Origin: Candidatus Treponema merdequi
GTDB taxonomy: Bacteria > Spirochaetota > Spirochaetia > Treponematales > Treponemataceae
Reading direction: 5' to 3'
Length of the DNA: 62,373 bases
NCBI GenBank assembly: GCA_018064525.1
Contig: JAGHVB010000003.1
Location: 1 to 62,373 of the forward strand
This document shows positions 53,800 to 60,589 of this stretch, in pieces. How positions within the stretch are numbered: the first letter of the stretch is position 1; every line of letters starts with the position of its first letter. The translations under genes were made by a program, and so were the position numbers. The notes under the pieces are model-generated. The model worked only from the letters and a program-made list of their open reading frames with translations, made no database searches and was not told the origin of the DNA.

Positions 53800-55033
53800 T
53801 GTTCTTAATATTATAATTGGTATAATCTGTTTTGCTGGAGTAGCTGTTTGTCTTTCATTATTCTGGGCAGATATAAATTTCAGTTATTTGCGTGCAAATG
53901 AAAAACCGATTGCTGTCATTTATTTTAAGAAAAATACTGCGCAGAGAAAATTTCTTGACAGTAATATCTGGGAACGTTTAAAAACTGCAAGCAATATTTA
54001 TAACGGTGACATTATTCGTACTGGTGATATTTCCGAAGCTCAGGCTGTGTTTAATGATTCATCGCGGATTGACCTTCATGCAAATACATTGATTCAAGTT
54101 TTTGATAAAAAAAATAAAGGACGGATTGAATTTGTCAAAGGCTCGATTACTGTTCTTTCATCAAAAAATGAATCGTTTAAAATTAATGCCGGAAATAAAG
54201 TGCTTTCATTTCCAGAAGAGACATCTGCAATTATTTCGATTTCTTCTAAAAATGATAATCAGGCTTTAATCACAGTTACATCCGGTTCAGTTGAAATTCA
54301 GGAAATTATTACTGAAGAAAAAACTGTGATTGAAAAACTTGCAGAAAAAATCGGAATACAGACTTTAGAAAAAGAAATTAAAACAAATCCTGTAACAACT
54401 ATTGTTCAGGGAAATACAATTGAATTTGATACTGAAGTTTATGAAACTGTAACAAAAACTTTTCTGGAAAATAATTCAAAAGGACATAGTGGAAAAGAAA
54501 ATAAAACGAAAAATATTACTGAAGCTGAAAATAGTTTTGATTATTCTATTGATTCTGAAAATGAAAATAATTTAAATAATCCTGATACAGCAGAAATTAC
54601 AAAAATTGAAACTTTAGAAAACGGTTTACAGAAATCCGAAAATCTTTCTGAAGCTGTTCAATTATTTGAAAATTTTACACCGGTTATTTTGTCGCCAAAA
54701 CCGAATAAGATTTTTACAGAAAATGATTTTCTTGATGATAATGCAAAAATGTTTTTTTCATGGGAAAAAATCGAAAAAGCAGAAAATTATGTTTTTTCTC
54801 TTTATGACGAAGTCGGAAATACTGTAATAAACCGAAAATCTTCAAAAGAATCATATTCAATTAAAGACGAAGAACTGGGGCTTCTTGATAATGGAAAATA
54901 CACATGGGAAGTTTACGGCTCGACTTCGATGGGTGGCGATGTGTATTCCACAAAGAAAACTTTTGGCTCTTTTGAAATTAAACTTGAAAGTATTGAAAGT
55001 GCTGTAGTTGATACTGATTTATTAATTCAGTAG
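53765..55033 (+). CDS. FecR-domain protein with C-terminal Fn3-like domain
   Basis: 422 residues. One membrane helix (about 12-32) and a FecR domain (about 70-160: IYNGDIIRTGDISEAQAVFN, RIDLHANTLIQVF, KGSITVLSS), outside the cytoplasm. After an Asn/Glu-rich stretch a fibronectin-III-like domain follows (about 305-400: MFFSWEKIEKAENYVFSLYD). In other bacteria FecR relays a signal to an ECF sigma factor; none is near, and the partner here is more likely the cyclase upstream, whose reading frame it overlaps by 35 bases. The 3' 50 bases are duplicated at 47683. A clear terminator follows. Confidence 0.82.
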   Translation: MKKKKNTRLTNNVLNIIIGIICFAGVAVCLSLFWADINFSYLRANEKPIAVIYFKKNTAQRKFLDSNIWERLKTASNIYNGDIIRTGDISEAQAVFNDSSRIDLHANTLIQVFDKKNKGRIEFVKGSITVLSSKNESFKINAGNKVLSFPEETSAIISISSKNDNQALITVTSGSVEIQEIITEEKTVIEKLAEKIGIQTLEKEIKTNPVTTIVQGNTIEFDTEVYETVTKTFLENNSKGHSGKENKTKNITEAENSFDYSIDSENENNLNNPDTAEITKIETLENGLQKSENLSEAVQLFENFTPVILSPKPNKIFTENDFLDDNAKMFFSWEKIEKAENYVFSLYDEVGNTVINRKSSKESYSIKDEELGLLDNGKYTWEVYGSTSMGGDVYSTKKTFGSFEIKLESIESAVVDTDLLIQ

Positions 55034-55056
55034 AAACGAAAAAAAGGAATAAAATG

Positions 55057-55098
55057 TAGGCTTTTTATCGTGAATAATTTCACAATAAAAAGCCTTTT
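55057..55098 (+). terminator. Terminator of the cyclase-FecR operon
   Basis: AGGCTTTTTAT-CGTG and CAC-AATAAAAAGCCT pair over a short loop and are followed by Ts. Confidence 0.8.
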
Positions 55099-55155
55099 TA
55101 AGTTTTAAATTCCACAAAACTCAATACTGACGCAGGTTTTATTAAGTTCCACTTA

Positions 55156-55184
55156 TTGACTATTTCTTTCTTAAATTCTAAAAT
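55156..55184 (+). promoter_or_regulatory. Promoter of gap
   Basis: TTGACT (55156-55161) and TAAAAT (55179-55184) are exactly 17 bp apart. An AGGAGA ribosome site precedes the ATG at 55218. Confidence 0.75.
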
Positions 55185-55217
55185 ATCTGTAAATTCCAAT
55201 TTTTAGGAGATATTATC

Positions 55218-56258
55218 ATGGCAGATGTAAAAGTTGCTATTAATGGTTTCGGCCGTATCGGTCGTTTGGCTTTCCGTCAGATGTTTGGCGCTAAAGGATA
55301 TGAAGTAGTTGCTATCAACGATTTGACAAAGCCTTCAATGCTCGCTCACCTTCTTAAATATGATACAGCACAGGGTGGATACTGTGGAAAAATCGGTGAC
55401 AACCTCCACACAGTTTCAGCTGATGATGATGCTGGAACAATCACTGTAGATGGAAAAGTTCTTAAAATCTACGCTGAAAAAGAAGCTAAAAACTGTCCAT
55501 GGGGAGAACTCAAAGTTGACGTTGTTCTCGAATGTACAGGTTTCTACTGCAAAAAAGAACTCGCTCAGCAGCACATTGATGCTGGTGCAAGAAAAGTTGT
55601 AATTTCAGCTCCTGCTGGAAACGACCTTCCTACAATCGTTTACAATGTAAACCACAAAACTCTTACAAAGAACGACAACATCATTTCTGCAGCTTCTTGT
55701 ACAACAAACTGTCTCGCTCCAATGGCTAAAGCTCTCAATGATGCATTCCCTATTCAGTCAGGAATCATGTCTACAATCCACGCTTACACAGGTGACCAGA
55801 TGATCCTCGACGGCCCACACCGCAAAGGCGATCTCCGCCGTGCACGTGCAGGTGCTGCTAACATCGTTCCAAACTCAACAGGTGCTGCAAAGGCTATCGG
55901 TCTTGTAATTCCTGAATTGAACGGAAAACTCATCGGATCAGCTCAGCGTGTTCCAACTCCTACAGGATCAACAACATTGTTGTTCGCAGTAGTAAAAGGA
56001 AAAGACGTTACAGTTGACGCTGTAAACGCAGCTATGAAAAAACAGGCTACAGAATCTTTCGGATATAACGAAGATCAGATCGTATCTTCAGACATCGTTG
56101 GTATGAAGTTTGGTTCATTGTTCGATGCAACACAGACTATGGTATCAAAAGTTGATGACGATACATATCAGGTAGAAGTAGTATCATGGTACGATAACGA
56201 AAACTCATATACATCACAGATGGTAAGAACTATCAAATACTTCTCTGAAAATTGCTAA
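55218..56258 (+). CDS. gap: Glyceraldehyde-3-phosphate dehydrogenase, type I
   Basis: 346 residues. Central glycolytic enzyme. The NAD-binding fold opens with [16 protein letters not shown]; the catalytic Cys is in [12 protein letters not shown]; the conserved His and the phosphate-binding Arg lie further on ([28 protein letters not shown]). Codon use is more GC-rich at third positions than its neighbours, as expected for a highly expressed gene. It has its own promoter and terminator. Confidence 0.98.
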   Translation: MADVKVAINGFGRIGRLAFRQMFGAKGYEVVAINDLTKPSMLAHLLKYDTAQGGYCGKIGDNLHTVSADDDAGTITVDGKVLKIYAEKEAKNCPWGELKVDVVLECTGFYCKKELAQQHIDAGARKVVISAPAGNDLPTIVYNVNHKTLTKNDNIISAASCTTNCLAPMAKALNDAFPIQSGIMSTIHAYTGDQMILDGPHRKGDLRRARAGAANIVPNSTGAAKAIGLVIPELNGKLIGSAQRVPTPTGSTTLLFAVVKGKDVTVDAVNAAMKKQATESFGYNEDQIVSSDIVGMKFGSLFDATQTMVSKVDDDTYQVEVVSWYDNENSYTSQMVRTIKYFSENC

Positions 56259-56272
56259 TAACCGTTTTCAAG

Positions 56273-56305
56273 GTTAAGTAAGAAAGACTGGTAGAAATAC
56301 CAGTC
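56273..56305 (+). repeat. gap 3' segment, copy 1 of a 33-base duplication
   Basis: These 33 bases include the gap terminator stem. They recur without change at 56520-56552. Weaker similarity extends about 20 bases upstream, through the end of gap (TGCTAAT...TTCAA). Confidence 0.8.
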
Positions 56306-56312
56306 TTTTTTT
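56284..56312 (+). terminator. Terminator of gap
   Basis: GACTGGTA-GAAA-TACCAGTC followed by seven Ts. Confidence 0.9.
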
Positions 56313-56519
56313 GTTTAAAGAGAAGTATTTGTTGGATGTTAATGTTAGATATCAGTAGAAATGTCAGTATCAATTCTTTTATGTGATGTGTAAGAGTTTT
56401 CATTATCATTCGATTCGACTGTCGCAATTCGATCGTGCACGTGAGTGCACATGTTAATAATTTCCTTGAAGATCCCGGCACCGAAGGTGACGGATAACTG
56501 CTAATTAACAGGATTCAAT
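56313..56519. other. Intergenic region with no gene found
   Basis: About 200 bases between the gap terminator and its duplicate. There is one small hairpin (GTGCAC-GTGA-GTGCAC at 56435-56450). I see no ORF with a ribosome site and no recognisable RNA. Confidence 0.6.
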
Positions 56520-56552
56520 GTTAAGTAAGAAAGACTGGTAGAAATACCAGTC
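56520..56552. repeat. gap 3' segment, copy 2
   Basis: Exact copy of 56273-56305. It places the same terminator stem at the 3' end of the peptide cluster, where it can stop minus-strand transcripts (T-rich sequence follows on that strand) as well as plus-strand ones. The last codons and stop of the small ORF at 56521-56712 lie inside it. Confidence 0.8.
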
Positions 56553-56712
56553 GTTTTTTTGCTCTGAGGGCAGAATTGTTGTCTTGAGGTAGCAGGATTA
56601 ATTCATCCTGTTTATTATCCTGATTGCCTTTATCGGAGGAATCAGATTTAGGTCTGGTTTTCTGCTTCTTTTTAATTAAGAAATCTATATCCAGTTTATA
56701 AAAGTTCATCAA
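56521..56712 (-). CDS. Possible peptide fragment related to the SPKK-tailed peptide
   Basis: 63 codons with a weak start (TTG or ATG at 56709-56712) and no leader. Its middle (DELILLPQDNNSALRAKKR) resembles the two tail repeats of the upstream peptide (NIRPDNDRSLSPKKKKR and EILINPGKDSSLSPKRK), and the DNA matches in the same frame (CTCAGA-GCAAAAAAA against CTCAGC-CCAAAAAAG). The C-terminal RLVFLPVFLT is encoded by the duplicated gap terminator, so this is probably a truncated remnant, not a working gene. Confidence 0.35.
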   Translation of the reverse strand: MMNFYKLDIDFLIKKKQKTRPKSDSSDKGNQDNKQDELILLPQDNNSALRAKKRLVFLPVFLT

Positions 56713-56722
56713 GTTTGCTAAG

Positions 56723-57025
56723 TTATTTTCTTTTTGGGCTGAGCGATGAATCTTTGCCCGGGTTAATGAGGATTTCGCCTTCCTGGCCTTTACCCCAGAT
56801 GTTTTCTGCTTCAGATCTCTTTTTCTTTTTTGGGCTGAGCGAACGATCGTTATCTGGTCTTATATTATCCCAGTTGTAGCCTGCTGCATTTACCATATCA
56901 AGATCTGAATCATTGAGCTGGTTTTCAACAGATTTTAAAGTGGAATTGATTACGCCTTCAAGTTTTTCGCTTTTTGAAAAGCCCTGAAAGTCAAAAAGTG
57001 TTTTAAGTTTATCTCTTGTATTCAT
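56723..57025 (-). CDS. Putative double-glycine-leader peptide with SPKK-like tail repeats
   Basis: 100 residues, starting at the ATG of 57025: GGAGG lies five bases before it, while the ATG at 57037 would itself contain the ribosome site. Residues 1-20 (NTRDKLKTLFDFQGFSKSEK) are identical to those of the peptide at 57477, and the leader ends in LDMVNAAG, like the (E)LDxVxGG cleavage motif of Nif11/NHLP-type precursors. The predicted core is hydrophilic and contains a repeated unit (NIRPDNDRSLSPKKKKR, then EILINPGKDSSLSPKRK). No Cys. It looks like an exported peptide or RiPP precursor. No modifying enzyme or transporter is adjacent. Promoter: TTGTAC, 18 bp, TATAAA at 57066-57095. Confidence 0.7.
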   Translation of the reverse strand: MNTRDKLKTLFDFQGFSKSEKLEGVINSTLKSVENQLNDSDLDMVNAAGYNWDNIRPDNDRSLSPKKKKRSEAENIWGKGQEGEILINPGKDSSLSPKRK

Positions 57026-57096
57026 ATTTTCCTCCATACTTGTAGTTTTATCCGCAAGTCACATATTTATACGAATGGTGACAGAAAAAGTACAAA
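56959..57096 (-). repeat. Duplicated promoter-leader unit, copy 1
   Basis: 138 bp covering the promoter, ribosome site and first 20 or so codons of the SPKK-tailed peptide gene. It matches 57701-57838 with only two differences, both in the untranslated leader. It marks a recent duplication in which only the core has changed. Confidence 0.9.
57066..57095 (-). promoter_or_regulatory. Promoter of the peptide gene at 57025
   Basis: On the minus strand TTGTAC (57090-57095) and TATAAA (57066-57071), 18 bp apart, give a leader of about 35 bases. The same promoter is repeated 742 bases away. Confidence 0.5.
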
Positions 57097-57136
57097 GTAA
57101 ATTAAGAATGTAAATTATTTTACGGATTAAAAATAA

Positions 57137-57157
57137 AGGACTGTTATTCGAAGTCCT
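57137..57157 (-). terminator. Terminator between the two peptide transcription units
   Basis: AGGACT and AGTCCT pair over nine bases, followed on the minus strand by TTATTTTT. It ends the unit carrying the peptides at 57477 and 57222. Confidence 0.65.
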
Positions 57158-57221
57158 CGAAATTGTCTCGAATCCATTTGAATCATGGTAAATACTTTTT
57201 TCGTGTGTATTCCCCTGTACC

Positions 57222-57431
57222 TCAATCATTATATCTGATTTGAACACGCATTCTTTCTGAAATTTGATATCCGTTTGGATCATCAGATTGTGATGTTATT
57301 TTTTGGTTCTTAAAAGCATCTATTTTTTTTAAGAATGCATCGTTATTTTGTGCAGTTCCACCAGAAATCTGTTCCAGATCTTCATCTTTAAGTCCATAAT
57401 TTTCGTTTGAATGATTAATATCTTTGTTCAT
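57222..57431 (-). CDS. Putative bacteriocin-type peptide with ISGG leader
   Basis: 69 residues. Good ribosome site (GAGGAGAC) ahead of the ATG. The leader NYGLKDEDLEQISGG has the classical double-glycine form (L..xDLEQISGG) cleaved by C39-peptidase ABC transporters. The predicted core (44 residues from TAQNNDAFLKKIDAFKNQ) is hydrophilic, without Cys, and ends in basic ERMRVQIRYND. It is 45 bases after the peptide at 57477 in the same unit. A bacteriocin or signalling peptide are both possible; no immunity gene is seen. Confidence 0.65.
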   Translation of the reverse strand: MNKDINHSNENYGLKDEDLEQISGGTAQNNDAFLKKIDAFKNQKITSQSDDPNGYQISERMRVQIRYND

Positions 57432-57476
57432 AAGCGTCTCCTCGAATAAGTTCTTCCAGGATTAGAAAGATTTATT

Positions 57477-57767
57477 TCATGCTTTCATATCAATGGTATC
57501 TTTCAGCTTTGGAATGTTAAGGTCACTACAATGAATTGAATCCCGGTTCATATCAATGATTTTTTTCATCTTTTCAATGTCTACCATCATTGTCGGGATG
57601 TTTTTTTCGGCATCAGGTGTTCCTGCTGCGTTTACCATGTCGAGTTCTTCTTCTGTCATCTGGCTGTCAATTGAGCTCAATGTATTTTTGATGACTTGGT
57701 CAAGTTTTTCGCTTTTTGAAAAGCCCTGAAAGTCAAAAAGTGTTTTAAGTTTATCTCTTGTATTCAT
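57477..57767 (-). CDS. Putative double-glycine-leader peptide, second core
   Basis: 96 residues from the ATG at 57767 (GGAGG five bases upstream). The first 20 residues are identical to the peptide at 56723, and the leader ends in ELDMVNAAG. The core is different: two weakly similar units (DIEKMKKIIDMN and IPKLKDTIDMK), one Cys in IHCSDLN. The identical leader with a new core is the pattern of a precursor family using one shared processing and export system. Promoter at 57808-57837, a copy of that at 57066-57095. Confidence 0.7.
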   Translation of the reverse strand: MNTRDKLKTLFDFQGFSKSEKLDQVIKNTLSSIDSQMTEEELDMVNAAGTPDAEKNIPTMMVDIEKMKKIIDMNRDSIHCSDLNIPKLKDTIDMKA

Positions 57768-57838
57768 ATTTTCCTCCATACTTGTGGTTTTATCCTCAAG
57801 TCACATATTTATACGAATGGTGACAGAAAAAGTACAAA
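57701..57838 (-). repeat. Duplicated promoter-leader unit, copy 2
   Basis: Direct copy of 56959-57096, offset by 742 bases, with two mismatches over 138 bp. Confidence 0.9.
57808..57837 (-). promoter_or_regulatory. Promoter of the peptide gene at 57767
   Basis: TTGTAC (57832-57837) and TATAAA (57808-57813) on the minus strand, identical in layout to the other copy. Confidence 0.5.
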
Positions 57839-57950
57839 AAAATCTTTAAAAATTTAATGTTTTTTATGGAATTTTCCAGGATTTTATAAATATTATAGCA
57901 AAAAAAAATCGAAAAGTGAAATTTTAGAAGTAAAAAATTAAAAGAACATA

Positions 57951-58002
57951 TTGACAATCATCTATATGTCTTGTATATTACATATAGATATACGTCTATA
58001 TG
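57951..58002 (+). promoter_or_regulatory. Promoter and ArsR-type operator
   Basis: TTGACA (57951-57956) and TATATT (57974-57979) are 17 bp apart. Just downstream lies a 22-bp palindrome CATATAGA-n6-TCTATATG (57981-58002), over the expected transcription start. A further half-site TCTATATG sits in the spacer (57961-57968). The pattern fits autorepression by the ArsR protein encoded directly after. Confidence 0.8.
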
Positions 58003-58015
58003 TCAGGAGTAAAAC

Positions 58016-58309
58016 ATGACAGAAAATGAGATTGCATTGATATGCAGGGCACTCGGAGATGAAAACCGTATTAAAATAATTCAGCTTTTAAAAAATGGTG
58101 AACTTTGTGCTTGCCATATTCTTGAAGCGTTTAATATTACGCAGCCGACGCTTTCGCATCACATGAAGATTCTTTCTGACTCAGGACTTGTTTTGGGACG
58201 CAAAGACGGAAAATGGATGCATTATTCAATCAATTCAAAAATTTTTGAAGAAGTAAAAAAATATATCGATGTTTTCTGTGGCATTAAGAAAAAGGAGCAG
58301 TCATGTTAA
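58016..58309 (+). CDS. ArsR-family metal/metalloid-responsive repressor
   Basis: 97 residues, a winged-helix protein of ArsR/SmtB type. The alpha-3 metal-binding site reads ELCACHIL, like the ELCVCDL of arsenic sensors, with both Cys. The recognition helix is TQPTLSHHMKILSDSGLV. Binding of arsenite (or another thiophilic metal) is expected to release it from the palindrome upstream. GGAG precedes the ATG. It overlaps the permease gene by seven bases, so the two are coupled. Confidence 0.92.
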   Translation: MTENEIALICRALGDENRIKIIQLLKNGELCACHILEAFNITQPTLSHHMKILSDSGLVLGRKDGKWMHYSINSKIFEEVKKYIDVFCGIKKKEQSC

Positions 58310-59298
58310 GTTTTTTGTTTTCAGTACTAAAGATTTCTTTAATACTTATCGTACTTGTTTTTATTATATCGTTTATTCAAAGTTTTTTTCCGCCTGAAAG
58401 AGTCCGAAAGATTTTACAGAATTTTCACGGACCGGTTGCAAATCTTGTTGCGGCACTTTTGGGAACTGTTACGCCGTTTTGTTCGTGTTCTTCGATTCCG
58501 ATTTTTATGGGCTTTACAAAAGCGGGATTACCAATTGGAGTTACATTCAGCTTTTTGATTTCGTCACCGATGGTAGATTTAAGTTCACTGATTTTGTTGA
58601 TGAGCATTTTCGGCTGGAAAGTTTCGGTTATTTATGTTGTGCTTGGACTTTGCGTTGCAGTTACCGGCGGAACGATAATCGAAAAACTGAAGATGCAGAA
58701 TCAGCTTGAAGATTTAAATAAACCGGAAGAAAAAAAGGTTGTATTTAAACCGGTTGTAAAAGAAAATGAAAGTGTTAATTTGTTAAATGGAAAAGCGGTT
58801 TTAAAAAAATCAACTCAAGAAAAAAAATGCTGCTGTGGAAATTCTACAAACGATGAAAACGGAAAAATGGAATTTAAAGAGCGGATTATTTTGTCGTTAA
58901 AAAGCGTGTGGCAGACTTACAGAAAAGTTGTGCTATATATTGTAATCGGTTGTGCAATAGGAGCTGTGATTCACGATTGGGTTCCGAAAGAATGGATTGT
59001 TTCTGTTCTTGGAAAATCAAATCCGTTTGGAGTTGTGATTGCATCGGTTCTGGGGGCGCCGCTTTATGCAGATATTTTTGGAGTAATTCCTGTTGTCGAA
59101 AGTCTTCTGAAAAAAGGCGCGCTTCTGGGGGTTGTAATAAGTTTTATGATGGGAGTAATTACGCTCAGCGTTCCTTCCCTTGTAATGTTAAGTAAAGCAG
59201 TTAAGCCAAAACTTTTAGCACTGTTTGTCGGAATCTGCATGGCTGGAATTATTATAACAGGTTATGTTTTTAATTTTATTCAGCCTGTAATATTATAA
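58303..59298 (+). CDS. Permease of the DUF318/ArsP family
   Basis: 331 residues, about eight membrane helices in two halves. The first half carries TPFCSCSSIPIFMGFTKAG, a hallmark of the DUF318 (ArsP-like) permeases; the second half repeats the motif as GAPLYADIFGVIPVVESLL. The central cytoplasmic loop has a CCCGNS cluster that could bind a metal. ArsP of Campylobacter exports organoarsenicals. With the ArsR gene upstream, efflux of an arsenical or a thiol-reactive metal is the likely role; the substrate is not determined. Confidence 0.87.
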   Translation: MLSFLFSVLKISLILIVLVFIISFIQSFFPPERVRKILQNFHGPVANLVAALLGTVTPFCSCSSIPIFMGFTKAGLPIGVTFSFLISSPMVDLSSLILLMSIFGWKVSVIYVVLGLCVAVTGGTIIEKLKMQNQLEDLNKPEEKKVVFKPVVKENESVNLLNGKAVLKKSTQEKKCCCGNSTNDENGKMEFKERIILSLKSVWQTYRKVVLYIVIGCAIGAVIHDWVPKEWIVSVLGKSNPFGVVIASVLGAPLYADIFGVIPVVESLLKKGALLGVVISFMMGVITLSVPSLVMLSKAVKPKLLALFVGICMAGIIITGYVFNFIQPVIL

Positions 59299-59373
59299 AT
59301 TAAAATTTATGGAAGCATATAAAATTGCTTTCATGCGCTGCCGCAATCGCGGTAGTTTATAAGGAGAATTGAT

Positions 59374-59814
59374 ATGACTAAATCAGAAAAGGCAGTTGAA
59401 TTATTCAAAAAAGGACTTTTGTGTTCGCAGGCAGTGTTTGCTTCTTACGCAGAAGAATTCGGACTTTCGGAAAAACAGGCAGCAAAAATTGCGGCATCGT
59501 TTGGAAGTGGAATGTGTAAGGCAGAAGTGTGCGGTGCATGTACCGGCGCCCTCATGGTAATCGGAAGCAAGTTTGGTCAGGAAGTTCCGGAAGATCTTTC
59601 GCCGAGAGCAAAGAACAATGCACTTACAGTAAAGTTTCTCGAAGAGTTTGCAAAAGAAAACGGCTCTTACATGTGCAGAGGTTTACTTGGCTGTGACATT
59701 TCTACTTCAGAAGGCCTTGCTAGAGCAAAAGAGAAAAATCTATTTACAGACTTCTGTCCTAAGATGGTAGAAAGCGCAGTTAAGGTTTTAGAAAAAGTGA
59801 TTGAAGAAAAGTAA
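59374..59814 (+). CDS. C_GCAxxG_C_C family protein (probable redox protein)
   Basis: 146 residues. The family's ordered cysteines are visible: Cys in KGLLCSQAVF, then GSGMCKAEVCGACTGALMVIG (the C-GCAxxG core), then YMCRGLLGCD, and DFCPKM. Such proteins are found with redox enzymes and metal stress genes; their activity is unknown. It follows the permease gene by 75 bases, which contain two small hairpins (about 59309-59334 and 59337-59354), and has AAGGAGA. It may be the third gene of the ArsR operon. Confidence 0.85.
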   Translation: MTKSEKAVELFKKGLLCSQAVFASYAEEFGLSEKQAAKIAASFGSGMCKAEVCGACTGALMVIGSKFGQEVPEDLSPRAKNNALTVKFLEEFAKENGSYMCRGLLGCDISTSEGLARAKEKNLFTDFCPKMVESAVKVLEKVIEEK

Positions 59815-59890
59815 TACATATCTTCGCATTGCGTGTGGCTGGCTTGCTTCTGCACGGCCATGGAAAAGATAAAGAAAACCAGAAAGTGCA

Positions 59891-59922
59891 GGGCAGTCTT
59901 GTAATGAGACTGCCTTTTTTTT
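59891..59922 (+). terminator. Terminator of the ArsR operon
   Basis: GGCAGTCT and AGACTGCC pair over seven bases, followed by eight Ts. Confidence 0.85.
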
Positions 59923-59938
59923 ATTGAAAATAGATTTA

Positions 59939-60589
59939 TTATTTGTTTTTTACAATCGCCTTTGTAATAAAATAAAGTGCAATGCTTAAAAGTGCGCTGA
60001 TCATTTTGTCAACAAGATTTTCAAGAAAGCCGCCGAAGTTATTTGCAAGCGCAAGATTCTGGTATGCGACATAAATTCCCTGAAAAACAATATTTGCAGA
60101 AGGCCGGCCAGGATTTGCCGCAAAAACAAGTTCGGCAATGGCATTTCCAATTATTCCATTTATTATGGATGACCAGAAACCTGCCCACAAAAAGCTGTCG
60201 ATTGAATATAAATGCGGTTTGCTGTCTGGTTTTGATTCGCTTTCTTTTGTAAAAATATAGTCGTCAATAAAAAATACAATCCACGCGGTAATTGCCGTAC
60301 AGATGTGGCAGATAGAAAAAAGCAGTGTGGAATGTGTTGTAATAGATAGAACTACATTAGAAAGAAATGCGCATACAATTCCCGGAATAAGGCCGCACAA
60401 AGCAACAACGCCGATTGTTAAAAGTGAATCAAGGTAAAGCGGAAAACTGATGTGTTCTGCAACTTTTGAACCAAGATAATTTACACCAATTGCAATTGCA
60501 AGAATTAAAACGGTGTACAGTACGGTTTTAAAAGTAAATTTTTCGTTGTCATCAAGTCCGAACAACACTTTATTCATATTTACGGTCAT
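59939..60589 (-). CDS. Integral membrane protein, possibly ECF-transporter S-component-like
   Basis: 216 residues with about six membrane segments (for example TVLYTVLILAIAIGVNYLG, FPLYLDSLLTIGVVALCGL, LFSICHICTAITAWIVFF). Size, topology and the GLIPGIVCAFLSNVV helix recall substrate-binding S components of energy-coupling-factor transporters, but I cannot assign a substrate. Its ATG overlaps the stop of the response regulator gene by four bases, so it belongs to the two-component operon and may be its target or an accessory sensor. Moderate confidence that it is a transporter. Confidence 0.55.
   Translation of the reverse strand: MTVNMNKVLFGLDDNEKFTFKTVLYTVLILAIAIGVNYLGSKVAEHISFPLYLDSLLTIGVVALCGLIPGIVCAFLSNVVLSITTHSTLLFSICHICTAITAWIVFFIDDYIFTKESESKPDSKPHLYSIDSFLWAGFWSSIINGIIGNAIAELVFAANPGRPSANIVFQGIYVAYQNLALANNFGGFLENLVDKMISALLSIALYFITKAIVKNK

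Noticed and set aside
57059-57283. 74-codon ORF between the two peptide units
   Set aside because: It overlaps the end of the ISGG peptide in another frame, includes the terminator and promoter, and has no leader motif.
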